From positions 933,900 to 997,899 of the forward strand of contig NZ_JH556659.1 of the NCBI RefSeq assembly GCF_000179595.2: a DNA stretch of 64,000 nt. The letters run 5' to 3'. Source of the stretch: Acetivibrio cellulolyticus CD2. Its GTDB lineage: Bacteria > Bacillota > Clostridia > Acetivibrionales > Acetivibrionaceae. This document shows positions 40,956 through 48,884 of the stretch, piece after piece. Under the pieces are notes generated by a model that was not told where the DNA came from, did no database searches, and was given only the letters and a program-made list of their open reading frames with translations. Position 1 is the first letter of the stretch, and the number at the start of each line of letters is the position of its first letter. The position numbers and the translations under genes are program-made.

Positions 40956-41629
40956 TATCCGATCCTTACAAAGTGCTTGGTGTTTCTCCAGATGATCCAA
41001 TTGAAGAAATTACAAAAGCATATCGCCGATTGGCGAAAAAATACCACCCGGATGTTAATTATGGAAATGAAGAAGCAGCAAAGAAAATGAGCGAAATAAA
41101 CGCAGCTTATGAACAGATAAAGAGCGGGAATACGTCCCAAACAAACAGCAGCAGAGGATACAGCGGCCAAAGTTCATATGGCTACGGAAACAATTCTTCT
41201 GGGGAAAATGACCCCTTTGGTGGATTTAATCCTTTCGGATTTGATCCGTTTGGGGGATTTGGTCCCTTTGGTAACAATCAACAAAGGCGCCAATATTCTG
41301 AATTTGAGCCAGTAAAAAACTATCTGCGTGCAGGGTATTACGCAGAGGCGCTGAATGTGCTGTCCAATATAACTAACAAGAGTGCTGAATGGTACTATTA
41401 CAGTGCCATTGCAAATTATAATACAGATAACAAAGTTACAGCACTTAATCACGCTAAAACAGCAGTACAGATGGAGCCGAATAATCAGGAATATCAGCAC
41501 CTTTTAAATCAAATACAAAACGGTGGACGGGTTTATCAACAGCAAAGCCAGAACTTTGGTATGCCTGTAGTCAATTTGAGCAATCTCTGTTGTGGGCTCT
41601 GTCTTGCAAGGCTGCTCTGTGGTTGCTGA
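40952..41629 (+). CDS. J-domain co-chaperone with TPR-like region and Cys-rich tail
   Basis: 225 residues. The J domain is at 1-66 ([23 protein letters not shown] in [10 protein letters not shown]). Then a Gly/Phe-rich stretch (about 85-112), a TPR-like helical pair ([35 protein letters not shown]), and a short tail with [13 protein letters not shown]: five cysteines in 13 residues. The J domain would stimulate the neighbouring Hsp70. The tail may bind metal or anchor to the membrane. It overlaps the DUF5685 gene. Confidence 0.88.
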   Translation: MISDPYKVLGVSPDDPIEEITKAYRRLAKKYHPDVNYGNEEAAKKMSEINAAYEQIKSGNTSQTNSSRGYSGQSSYGYGNNSSGENDPFGGFNPFGFDPFGGFGPFGNNQQRRQYSEFEPVKNYLRAGYYAEALNVLSNITNKSAEWYYYSAIANYNTDNKVTALNHAKTAVQMEPNNQEYQHLLNQIQNGGRVYQQQSQNFGMPVVNLSNLCCGLCLARLLCGC

Positions 41630-41661
41630 TGATAACCATATCAAGAAGGAGTGATTTTTAA

Positions 41662-42072
41662 ATGGGAAATTTAAAAGATAAATTAGCACGTTTTATGTAT
41701 GGCAGATACGGAATGGATGAACTTTCTTATGCCTTATTTGTGACATATTTTGTTTTACTATTTGCCAATATATTTATCCATACAAAAATATTTAGTATTT
41801 TGATGTTCGCTGTTGTGTTTGTAATGGTTTTCAGAACATTCTCCCGAAATATTTATAAAAGGCGAATGGAAAACGAAAAGTTTATGAAGATCTGGAAACC
41901 TGTTAAATCAAAAGGTTCTTTGACAGTTCGCAGGATTAAAGAAATTAAGACACGACGTTTTCGCAAATGCCCTAATTGCAAATCCGTGCTACGTTTGCCC
42001 AGGAAAACAGGAAAGCATACAGTAAACTGTCCATGCTGCCATAATGAGTTTGAACTTCGCATTCTATGGTAA
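41662..42072 (+). CDS. membrane protein with C-terminal zinc ribbon
   Basis: 136 residues. Two hydrophobic helices at about 18-60 (YALFVTYFVLLFANIF and FSILMFAVVFVMVF), a basic linker (SLTVRRIKEIKTRRFRK), and a C-terminal zinc ribbon CPNC...CPCC (about 108-130). Last gene of the Hsp70 operon, 32 bp after the J-protein gene with an AAGGAG site. No family recognised; its fixed place suggests it works with the chaperone module at the membrane (inference). Confidence 0.75.
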   Translation: MGNLKDKLARFMYGRYGMDELSYALFVTYFVLLFANIFIHTKIFSILMFAVVFVMVFRTFSRNIYKRRMENEKFMKIWKPVKSKGSLTVRRIKEIKTRRFRKCPNCKSVLRLPRKTGKHTVNCPCCHNEFELRILW

Positions 42073-42206
42073 TTGGAGTATAAAACACAAAGTATTTATT
42101 TTGAATTATGTATCTAAGAATCTTGCAAAAAATCATTTTTACTAATCATATTTTCTCAATAACTTCGACATTTTGAAACTATACGCATGATAACATTCAT
42201 TTTCTA

Positions 42207-42235
42207 TTGACAGAAATACATGAATAATATATGAT
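42207..42235 (+). promoter_or_regulatory. promoter of the ammonium-channel gene
   Basis: TTGACA (42207-42212), 17-bp spacer, TATGAT (42230-42235). A near-consensus promoter about 100 bp upstream of the coding start and upstream of the hairpin at 42252-42310. Confidence 0.75.
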
Positions 42236-42251
42236 GTATCTTGCGAACAAT

Positions 42252-42310
42252 GGCGTTCAATACATGAAAGGTAAACCTTTCATGTATTTGTAATCGCCTC
42301 TTTTTATTTT
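42252..42310 (+). terminator. leader terminator/attenuator before the ammonium-channel gene
   Basis: Long hairpin: outer GGCG (42252-42255) / CGCC (42295-42298), inner 13-bp AATACATGAAAGG / CCTTTCATGTATT with a 4-base loop, followed by TCTTTTTATTTT. As it lies between a good promoter and the start codon it should act as an attenuator. An upstream small hairpin (GAAC-AATGGC-GTTC, 42245-42258) would occupy the GGCG arm. It could alternatively serve as terminator for the Hsp70 operon. Confidence 0.65.
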
Positions 42311-42337
42311 CAATTATTTTACAAAGGGGTAAAAAAC

Positions 42338-43510
42338 ATGAAAAAGAACGTATTAGCTTTTTTGACAGGCATTATTTTTACTTTATTGATGCCTTTCAGT
42401 GTTTTGGCAGAGGAAGTAGCCGCCAATGATGTAGTTGGAACCGTGTGGCAGTTCCAGCAGTACAATTTTTCAATCAACATTTTAGCAATGCTCTTAGTAG
42501 GTTTTGGATTTCTAATGGTATTTGTAAAAAAATATGGTTATAGTGCAACAACCGGAACATTCCTGGTTGTTGGTACCGGGATTCCACTCTATTTATTGCT
42601 TCGTTACACAGGAATCATTTCTTCTGAATCTTTTGATCCTCAAAGTATAAAAGCATTATTATTCGCAGAATTCGCTGTAGCCGCTGCACTTATTTCAATG
42701 GGAGCAGTATTGGGAAGGTTGCGTGTTTACCAATATGCTTTGTTGTCAGTTTTTATAATACCTTTTTATATGATTAACGAATGGCTTGTATTAGATGGTA
42801 AACTTGGCGTAACTCAAGGTTTTGTAGATGCAGCTGGTTCTATTATTATTCACGCATTCGGTGCTTATTTTGGATTGGGGTTGGCTATAGCACTAACAAA
42901 GAAAGAGCACATGAATCAACCAATTGAATGCGATGCTACATCCGATAGATTTTCAATGCTTGGCTCAATGATTCTATGGATTTTCTGGCCAAGTTTCTGT
43001 AGTGCGATTGTCCCCACTGGAGATTTTCAAAAAACAGTAGTTAATACAATTTTAGCTTTATGTGGTGCAACAGTTATTACTTATTTACTAAGTACATTCT
43101 TAAGAAAAGGAAAGCCATCCATAGCTGATATTGCAAACGCAAGTCTTGCTGGTGGTGTCTCAATAGGTGCAACATGTAACCGTGTAGGCGCTCCAACTGC
43201 TTTCCTGATTGGATTGTTAGCTGGAACAATATGTGTTATAGGATATGTCATAATCCAGCCAAAATTACAAAAGGCATTAAAGATGGTAGATACATGCGGA
43301 GTTCATAATCTCCATGGTATGCCTGGGCTACTTGGTGGAATTATTGCAATTTTTGTAGTGCCTGGTGCAGCAAAACCACAAATCATCGGAATTGTTTTCA
43401 CCGTGGTTCTTGCACTTGCAGGCGGTTTTATTTCTGGTAATATTATAAAATTCACCGGTTCTAAATTAAAGGTATACGAGGACTCTGATGAATTTGCAGA
43501 AGCTGAGTGA
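42338..43510 (+). CDS. Rh/Amt-family ammonium channel
   Basis: 390 residues. A signal-like first segment (FLTGIIFTLLMPFSVLAEEV) is followed by about 11 transmembrane helices. The twin pore histidines are present: His in IIIHAFGAYFGLGLA (about residue 171) and the second in NLHGMPGLLGG (about 328). The NRVGAPTAFLIG and HGMPG context resembles the Rhesus-type (Rh50) branch more than classic AmtB. It conducts NH3/ammonium. No glnK (PII) gene adjoins it. The leader has an attenuator. Confidence 0.9.
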   Translation: MKKNVLAFLTGIIFTLLMPFSVLAEEVAANDVVGTVWQFQQYNFSINILAMLLVGFGFLMVFVKKYGYSATTGTFLVVGTGIPLYLLLRYTGIISSESFDPQSIKALLFAEFAVAAALISMGAVLGRLRVYQYALLSVFIIPFYMINEWLVLDGKLGVTQGFVDAAGSIIIHAFGAYFGLGLAIALTKKEHMNQPIECDATSDRFSMLGSMILWIFWPSFCSAIVPTGDFQKTVVNTILALCGATVITYLLSTFLRKGKPSIADIANASLAGGVSIGATCNRVGAPTAFLIGLLAGTICVIGYVIIQPKLQKALKMVDTCGVHNLHGMPGLLGGIIAIFVVPGAAKPQIIGIVFTVVLALAGGFISGNIIKFTGSKLKVYEDSDEFAEAE

Positions 43511-43559
43511 TATTTCTGTCCTTAGTTTTACTGTACAATAATCCAAAGAAATTCAAAAA

Positions 43560-43584
43560 TACGGCTGCATAATTTGCAGCCGTA
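43560..43584. terminator. terminator between ammonium channel and fluC
   Basis: TACGGCTGCA / TGCAGCCGTA with a 5-base loop, between convergent genes. The T-run is weak on the plus side, but TATTTTTGAATTT follows on the minus side. Confidence 0.65.
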
Positions 43585-43627
43585 CTGTTATATATTCATT
43601 TACTTTTTAAACCTAATACAATTAGAT

Positions 43628-44011
43628 TTAAATCTTTATGCAATAACGCACTAGGCTAATTCCTATCACTACTCCCACCAAGCTTAGACCCACGTTAAGT
43701 ACAATATTGCTTATAAATGCAAAGTATCTTCCACCTTGAAGTAAAGAAATTGTTTCAAAACTAAAAGTTGAAAATGTCGTTAACCCTCCTAAAATTCCCG
43801 TTGTTAGAAACAATTTTAAATTTGGCGTAATACAGGTAAATCTTAGGCTTAGCTGCATGATGAATCCAATCAAAACTGCTCCTGTTACATTAACAATTAG
43901 AGTCCCAAAAGGAAAATCAGATTTAAACATTTTTAATGCCGCAATAGAAACCAAATAACGTAAGGAGGCTCCTAGAAATCCTCCAATTCCAACACAAAGT
44001 ATCTTATCCAT
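43628..44011 (-). CDS. crcB: fluoride ion channel FluC/CrcB
   Basis: 127-residue, four-helix protein exporting fluoride as a dual-topology dimer. Signatures: GGFLGASLRYLVS (residue 8), NVTGAVLIGF and GILGGLTTFSTFSFE, which holds the phenylalanine/threonine pore track. The ATG at 44011 has AGGAGAG seven bases upstream; a longer frame from 44050 lacks a site. A single copy; many Gram-positives carry a heterodimeric pair. No fluoride riboswitch was seen in front. Confidence 0.92.
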   Translation of the reverse strand: MDKILCVGIGGFLGASLRYLVSIAALKMFKSDFPFGTLIVNVTGAVLIGFIMQLSLRFTCITPNLKLFLTTGILGGLTTFSTFSFETISLLQGGRYFAFISNIVLNVGLSLVGVVIGISLVRYCIKI

Positions 44012-44057
44012 AACAAACTCTCCTAACATCAAAAACCATTTTATCTGCAAGCATGAT

Positions 44058-44435
44058 TTACTTCAAAACATACGTAGCCAGTACACTTTGCAATTCATAA
44101 ATATCCAAGCTCTTGTTAAACTGTTTTTGAATCGGCAGCTCTGCACCGGAAATCCATATTCTAAGTTCAGCATCCAAGTCAAAGTTTCCTGCTGTTTCAA
44201 TACTAAAATGAGTGATGCTTCTATAAGGAATTGAGTGATATTCAACCTTTTTAGCTGTCGCACCCTGTTTATCAACCAAAAGTAACCGTTTGTTTGTAAA
44301 AATAATAAGATCACGTATTAGTTTGTACGCTTTTTCAACCTTTTCTCCACTTGCCAAAAGCCTTTTCATCTCGTGTTCTGCATCCTCAGCACACAACTCC
44401 CAAGCATTCCCCAAAAAGGCATCAAAGATACCCAT
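44058..44435 (-). CDS. bacterial PH-domain protein
   Basis: 125-residue soluble protein resembling the YvbH/bPH family: N-terminal helices (ELCAEDAEHEMKRLLASGE), then a beta barrel (YKLIRDLIIFTNKRLLLVDK, VEYHSIPYRSITHFSIETAG, DAELRIWISG) and a C-terminal helix (LDIYELQSVLATYVL). Function unknown. It lies 46 bp upstream of fluC on the same strand. Confidence 0.82.
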   Translation of the reverse strand: MGIFDAFLGNAWELCAEDAEHEMKRLLASGEKVEKAYKLIRDLIIFTNKRLLLVDKQGATAKKVEYHSIPYRSITHFSIETAGNFDLDAELRIWISGAELPIQKQFNKSLDIYELQSVLATYVLK

Positions 44436-44493
44436 CTCTACAGTTCCCCTCTCGCTTTATTCATTAAATTATTTTATATATTTTTTTATCATA

Positions 44494-44913
44494 TTATTCT
44501 GCCCAATCCCAATGCATCCCAGCACCATATCCGCTCGTTGGACGTTTTATAAACCCGAACTGTTCATAGAAACTTTCTCTTCCTTCAGCTGCACATAGCA
44601 TAATCCGGGTTCCTTTTACACAATTCTTTTCTATCCAGTCCATAATGTTTTTTACAATTGTTTTTCCTATTCCACACCCCTGATATTCAGGTATAGCAAT
44701 AATATCAACTATAGTAAACATTATTCCCCCATCTCCGACAACACGTCCTATCCCCACTGTTTTGTCCCCGTCTTTTGCCAATACACAATAAAGTGAACCC
44801 TCAATCCCCTTTTTAACTGCTCCTTCATCATTGACAATATTCCATCCAACAGATGACCGTAAAAACTTATATTCTTCAACTGACGGAAGTTCATTCACAA
44901 ATTCTATTTTCAT
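44494..44913 (-). CDS. GNAT-family N-acetyltransferase
   Basis: 139 residues with the acetyl-CoA site IPEYQGCGIGKTIVKNIMDW (about residue 84) and the C-terminal FYEQFGFIKRP. Substrate unknown. The ATG at 44913 lies behind GGGGTGAAG. Confidence 0.88.
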   Translation of the reverse strand: MKIEFVNELPSVEEYKFLRSSVGWNIVNDEGAVKKGIEGSLYCVLAKDGDKTVGIGRVVGDGGIMFTIVDIIAIPEYQGCGIGKTIVKNIMDWIEKNCVKGTRIMLCAAEGRESFYEQFGFIKRPTSGYGAGMHWDWAE

Positions 44914-45033
44914 AATCTTCACCCCTATTTAAATAAAAAGTTTCCTTGAAGCAATATTCCTTATCTTTTCTACTCATCACCCTCACCACTAATAAGTGTA
45001 TTAAATCTTTACAAATATCAGTCAACTTCTGGT

Positions 45034-45076
45034 TAAAAAACCCCACAGAATCACAATTAATATGACTCCGTGGGGT
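45034..45076 (-). terminator. terminator of the CDF exporter unit
   Basis: ACCCCAC / GTGGGGT, extended by further pairs around a 23-base loop, followed on the minus strand by TTTTTTAACC. It lies about 150 bp after the exporter stop. The spacer 44914-45229 shows nothing else. Confidence 0.85.
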
Positions 45077-45229
45077 CTAATTCCACGTGTAAGGCACTTG
45101 AAATTGCTTTGAATTTTCAAATAGTCTTGCCCCTATGCAGCTCGTGCTATTTACACCTTATGCATACTCACCTTTTGGATTATTTTCACACACATCTTCC
45201 ATTTTGTCAATAGGCTCTAGCAGAAATGC

Positions 45230-46111
45230 TTATACTTCAATTTCAGAAGAATAAGGCTCAAGGTGAGCTATAACCTGTGCGTTCGCATTGATTTCATTAC
45301 GTATTTGTTCTTCAATACTATGAATTAGTTTATGCGATTCTTCGACACTCATATAAGGTTCAGTCATAATATGCATATCTATATGCATATCATTTGCACT
45401 TCCACGGCTACGTATATCATGGGCATCTTTAACCTGATCAAAACGAAGTGCAATATCCCTGATTTTTTCTGTATCAACTGCCACTTTATCAACCAGCACA
45501 CCACTATTATCTTTGAAAATTTCATATGCTGCATAAATAACAAAACCTGATACAACAAGAGATGCTATTGGGTCAATTATTGGGGGTAATCCCAATTTAA
45601 CACCTACAAGTGTTGCCAATACGCCAATGGAAACATATATATCACTTCTTGTGTGCATGGAATCAGATATTAAAATCTGACTGCCCAGCTTTTTACCTAC
45701 ATTATACTCATATACTGACACAAATATATTAATGCAAAGCGTTATAATTAGTACAATCAGGCTTTCTATTGTTATATTTGGAGCAACAGGCTTCATAAAG
45801 CTGCTTATTGCATTCAGGATTATTTTCCCGCCTATAAAAAATAGCATTCCAGCAATAAAGAGACCTGTAAGCGTCTCGAACTTTTTGTGTCCATATGGAT
45901 GATCCTTGTCAACCGGCTTCGAGGCCAATCTAATTCCAATCAAACCTACAACATTGGAAGACCCGTCAGTCATCGAATGAAAGCCATCCGCAGTCATACT
46001 GGCACTATGAATAATACTACCGACAACAATCTTCAACAATGCAACCGCTATGTTTGCAAATAGGATAACCCAGAGTACACGGCTTACTTTTTTATAAACA
46101 TCTACTGCCAC
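45230..46111 (-). CDS. cation diffusion facilitator metal exporter
   Basis: About 293 residues, six transmembrane helices and a C-terminal ferredoxin-like cytoplasmic domain. The metal site is visible: SMTADGFHSMTDGSS (helix 2, about residue 40) and SDSMHTRSDIYVS (helix 5, about 148). The cytoplasmic part has AHDIRSRGSANDMHIDMHI. The GTG at 46111 fits AAAGGA at seven bases; an upstream TTG would swallow that site. It lies 34 bp after a small exported protein and behind a probable Ni/Co riboswitch, so Co2+/Ni2+ export is the likely role. Confidence 0.93.
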   Translation of the reverse strand: MAVDVYKKVSRVLWVILFANIAVALLKIVVGSIIHSASMTADGFHSMTDGSSNVVGLIGIRLASKPVDKDHPYGHKKFETLTGLFIAGMLFFIGGKIILNAISSFMKPVAPNITIESLIVLIITLCINIFVSVYEYNVGKKLGSQILISDSMHTRSDIYVSIGVLATLVGVKLGLPPIIDPIASLVVSGFVIYAAYEIFKDNSGVLVDKVAVDTEKIRDIALRFDQVKDAHDIRSRGSANDMHIDMHIMTEPYMSVEESHKLIHSIEEQIRNEINANAQVIAHLEPYSSEIEV

Positions 46112-46145
46112 ACTTATCAATCCTTTCAACTAGTTTCTCTTAAAT

Positions 46146-46556
46146 TTACATGAGGTTATATCCAATCTCTAAGTGCATACCTTTTGTGGTACGCTTGAAT
46201 TTGCCTCCATGGAAATATGCAGAAAGCACTGATAATAGCCGAAGAATTACAGTATTAATTAATGGCATTATAATTACGAGCATACGGGTATAAACTAATT
46301 GAGTTGTACTCAATAGCATTTGCAGAAACTTAAACAGTTTCCTTAATAGTGCTTCTAGCTTTCTATAAACTTTTTTATTACATACTGTACTTTTGTTGCT
46401 AACTACCGTTTGTTTCACCATCATTTCAAGCGTGTGGTGAGCATATGCCTCACCACCGTAATGAGGTACAGAAACAGTCAGCAACGAAAGTATTATAAGC
46501 ACTATTAAAAAGAATACTCTATTTTTTTGTATTATACTAAAGTTCAAAAAAAACAT
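46146..46556 (-). CDS. small exported protein of unknown function, riboswitch-controlled
   Basis: 136 residues. A signal peptide (about 1-39) with core FFLIVLIILSLLTVSV ends AYA before HHTLEMM, so cleavage would expose His-His at the mature N terminus. The remaining 97 residues are basic and amphipathic with a hydrophobic stretch (LVIIMPLINTVILRLLSVLS) that may be a second membrane segment, and one Cys. AGAGAGG lies six bases before the ATG, and the gene is the first coding region after the riboswitch terminator, before the CDF exporter. No family recognised. The position suggests a role in Ni/Co sensing or export. Confidence 0.65.
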   Translation of the reverse strand: MFFLNFSIIQKNRVFFLIVLIILSLLTVSVPHYGGEAYAHHTLEMMVKQTVVSNKSTVCNKKVYRKLEALLRKLFKFLQMLLSTTQLVYTRMLVIIMPLINTVILRLLSVLSAYFHGGKFKRTTKGMHLEIGYNLM

Positions 46557-46577
46557 ATAATTCCTCTCTAACTAGAC

Positions 46578-46700
46578 AAAAATACCTGTGGCATTATAAT
46601 TTCATCAAAATTATAGTCCCACAGGTATTTTTCACCTGTTGCCAACTTTCGTCGGCCCAGCCCCACACACCTTATTAGGTGTATCGCCTGCTCTATTTTT
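46578..46700 (-). ncRNA. probable NiCo (czcD-type) riboswitch with terminator
   Basis: Minus-strand leader. It reads AGCAGGCGA, a hairpin ACACCT/AGGTGT, GTGGGGCTGGGCC, a small hairpin CCGAC-GAAA-GTTGG, then CAACAGGT...ACCTGTGGG, the order I recall for the NiCo riboswitch. The expression platform is explicit: ACAGGT (46639-46634) can pair with ACCTGT within the aptamer. The same ACCTGT is the left arm of a long terminator (AAAAATACCTGTGG / CCACAGGTATTTTT, 46578-46632). Metal binding would favour the aptamer and let transcription continue. The downstream CDF exporter fits. A covariance-model search is still needed. Confidence 0.68.
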
Positions 46701-46719
46701 ATATTAAATTCTTTTATAT

Positions 46720-46749
46720 AGTCTATGATAAAACAAGCTCATTTGTCAA
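46720..46749 (-). promoter_or_regulatory. promoter of the riboswitch operon
   Basis: On the minus strand TTGACA (46749-46744), 18-bp spacer, TAGACT (46725-46720), just upstream of the aptamer. Confidence 0.6.
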
Positions 46750-46834
46750 TGTTTTTTTCTTCATTCTTTACACCATATTAGATCGTATGAATTCTCTTTT
46801 ACGTTAAGGGTCATTTTTTATATGCCTATAAAGC

Positions 46835-46880
46835 AAAAGTTGCTGTGTCAACTCATTACAAGCCATCATCAGCAACTTTT
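46835..46880 (-). terminator. terminator of the ABC-F gene
   Basis: AAAAGTTGCTG / CAGCAACTTTT, 11 bp with a 24-base loop, ending TTTTGCTTTAT on the minus strand, about 50 bp after the stop. Confidence 0.7.
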
Positions 46881-46926
46881 GAATTTATCGACATCTATTT
46901 CATCAAATATTCTTGCATCCGGCCTT

Positions 46927-48549
46927 TTAATTGCCTTTCAATTCAGCTATTAAACGCTGGTATTCTGTCTCAAGAGCTTGCTTGTCTGCATTAGGATTTG
47001 AAAGCTTTGCTACTGTCTCCGCTATTTTCATTTTCAGCATAACTTGTTCAGTATCACTTTTCACTTTGGTCTGTTTTTTTTGCCTGCTTAAATTGTAATC
47101 CTCCAACTTCCCTTCAAAGGTGGTTATAGTCTGATTTTCAAAAATAAGAACTCTATCAGCTACCGAATTCACAAACGCTCTATCATGTGAAACAAACAGA
47201 ACTGTACCTTCGTACTCACACAGAACACTCTCTAGGGCTTCTACAGATAGCATATCAAGATAGTTAGTAGGTTCATCCAAAAGCAGGACATTGGCATCCG
47301 AAACAAACAATTTTGCAAATGAAACCTTTATTCTCTCTCCACCGCTCAAGCACTGAATGTCTTTATACACATCATCCGTACGAATTAACAGTCGTGCAAG
47401 AATTGTTCTAGCTGTTGTCTGCGATTGAACACTATCACGCATCACATTTTCAAGCACTGTTTTATTATACTCAAGGTTCTCAAAAGTCTGATGAAAATAC
47501 CCTAACTTTGCTTTTGGAACAATACGTATGCCGTCATTTAAGTTTTTGTAAATCAGATTCAATAATGTACTTTTTCCGGTCCCATTCTCACCCCAAAGAG
47601 CAGTTTTCGAGCCATTCGGTATACTAAAGCAGGTTTTATCAAATATTTTCTTGCTGCCATAACTGAATGAAAGCCTGTCAGTGGAGATAACAACCCTGTT
47701 TTCAGGCGGATTTGTCATGGAAAAATCCAGTCTGATTTTCGGTAGTTCTTTTGGTTTTTCTTTTATTTCGAGCTTTTCAAGACGTGTTTTCATACTGTCA
47801 ATTGCATTGTGGATTTTTTCCTGTTTTTCATTCGCACTTCGTCTATGAAGCCTTGCTTCAGAATTGCCCATCCTCTTTGGAGCTTTCCTCACAGATTTTG
47901 CCTTAGATTGCCTATCAACTATTGCAGATTCAAGGATTGATTTTTCAGAAATATACTTCTTATACTCATCTAATGCCTGATCATGCTCCATTCCGCTCTT
48001 CTTTTTGTAAAAAGAATAATTTCCATTATAGACCTTAAGCTTCCCGTCCCTAACCTCAATTATTTTATTGCATAAGCTGTCTAGAAGAAGCCTGTCATGA
48101 CTGATAAGCAAAAATGAGTCTACCTTGGATAGCTTTTGTTTTAGAAGTTCAACCCCATGATAATCAAGGTTTGCAGTAGGCTCATCGGCAAACACCATAA
48201 GATTTTCACTATTAAAGGCATTAGCAATTTTGATCCTCGTATTTTCGCCTCCGCTGAATGCTTTTTGCTGTACCTTATGTGAAAGATTGAACTCCTTTAA
48301 TAGCTTTTGTCCTGCATTTATACTCTCATCGGAAAACTGGCGTATATATGATATATTAAAAAATTGTCTTACAAAACCTTCATCGGGTTCTATATCCTTC
48401 GAAAGAATGTTCATAAGAGTGGTCTTCCCTGATCCATTTTGCCCAACTATACCTATCTTGTCACCCGAATATATTTTTAATTCATCAATCTCAATTATAA
48501 GTCTGTCACTATAGAACTTTTTAATATTTAAAGCATCTAATATAAGCAT
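46927..48549 (-). CDS. ABC-F family ATPase (ribosome-protection type)
   Basis: 540 residues, two ATP-binding cassettes and no membrane part. First cassette: GQNGSGKTTLMN (about residue 36), FSGGENTRIKIA, FADEPTANLD. Linker of charged helices (about 185-270). Second cassette: GENGTGKSTLLN (about 320), LSGGERIKVSFA, LLDEPTNYLD. The C-terminal helical tail is rich in Lys/Glu. Many such proteins in clostridia displace lincosamide, pleuromutilin or streptogramin antibiotics from the ribosome, but translation-factor roles exist. The 5' leader has features of antibiotic-responsive attenuation. Confidence 0.9.
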   Translation of the reverse strand: MLILDALNIKKFYSDRLIIEIDELKIYSGDKIGIVGQNGSGKTTLMNILSKDIEPDEGFVRQFFNISYIRQFSDESINAGQKLLKEFNLSHKVQQKAFSGGENTRIKIANAFNSENLMVFADEPTANLDYHGVELLKQKLSKVDSFLLISHDRLLLDSLCNKIIEVRDGKLKVYNGNYSFYKKKSGMEHDQALDEYKKYISEKSILESAIVDRQSKAKSVRKAPKRMGNSEARLHRRSANEKQEKIHNAIDSMKTRLEKLEIKEKPKELPKIRLDFSMTNPPENRVVISTDRLSFSYGSKKIFDKTCFSIPNGSKTALWGENGTGKSTLLNLIYKNLNDGIRIVPKAKLGYFHQTFENLEYNKTVLENVMRDSVQSQTTARTILARLLIRTDDVYKDIQCLSGGERIKVSFAKLFVSDANVLLLDEPTNYLDMLSVEALESVLCEYEGTVLFVSHDRAFVNSVADRVLIFENQTITTFEGKLEDYNLSRQKKQTKVKSDTEQVMLKMKIAETVAKLSNPNADKQALETEYQRLIAELKGN

Positions 48550-48740
48550 AAAAAAATCTCTCCTCCACCCTTTTTAGCGTGCTGGAAAGATACAAACAGC
48601 CATAAAAACAGAAAATACAGCAAGGCATTAACTGAAATATAGATGAATTGTTACGCTAATCCAGCACAAAATAAGAGCACACTGTACTCTCTTAAAATCG
48701 AATGATTTTTTGCCGAATTAGCCAATCTTCATCAGTAAAT
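48550..48740 (-). promoter_or_regulatory. possible attenuation leader of the ABC-F gene
   Basis: On the minus strand a four-codon ORF MKIG (48732-48718) follows AAGG. It is followed by a 6-bp hairpin TAAGAG/CTCTTA with TTATTTT (48694-48668). Then TGCTGG and TTAGCG can each pair with CCAGCA-CGCTAA shortly before the start, but not both at once. Short leader peptides plus alternative hairpins are typical for ABC-F resistance genes. The call is inference. Confidence 0.35.
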
Positions 48741-48758
48741 ACCTTACCCTTTCATAAC

Positions 48759-48838
48759 ATTTAGGAATGCTGAAAATATAACTTCGGCTACAATACATGT
48801 GAAAAATCCCAAGTAACATTTCAACTATTCCTAAATTT
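48759..48838. repeat. palindromic dispersed repeat, copy 2 (double)
   Basis: TTTAGGAATGCTGAAA... (48760-48790) followed 18 bp later by an imperfect inverted copy ending ATTCCTAAA (to 48838), so the two halves face each other as in a miniature inverted-repeat element. Lies between the ABC-F leader and the stalk-domain gene. Confidence 0.6.
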
Positions 48839-48884
48839 AATTTTACTCTAGAAAAAACAACAAATCAAGCCCCACACAGATTCA

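Noticed and set aside
44012-44057. Fluoride riboswitch before crcB
   Set aside because: Only 46 bp separate crcB from the upstream gene and no conserved motif is present.
44063-44314. 83-codon minus-strand ORF overlapping the PH-domain gene
   Set aside because: Entirely inside the PH-domain gene in another frame; no ribosome site.
45150-45229. In-frame 22-codon open continuation behind the CDF exporter stop
   Set aside because: A run of 22 open codons is expected often by chance; no similarity to an exporter tail recognised.
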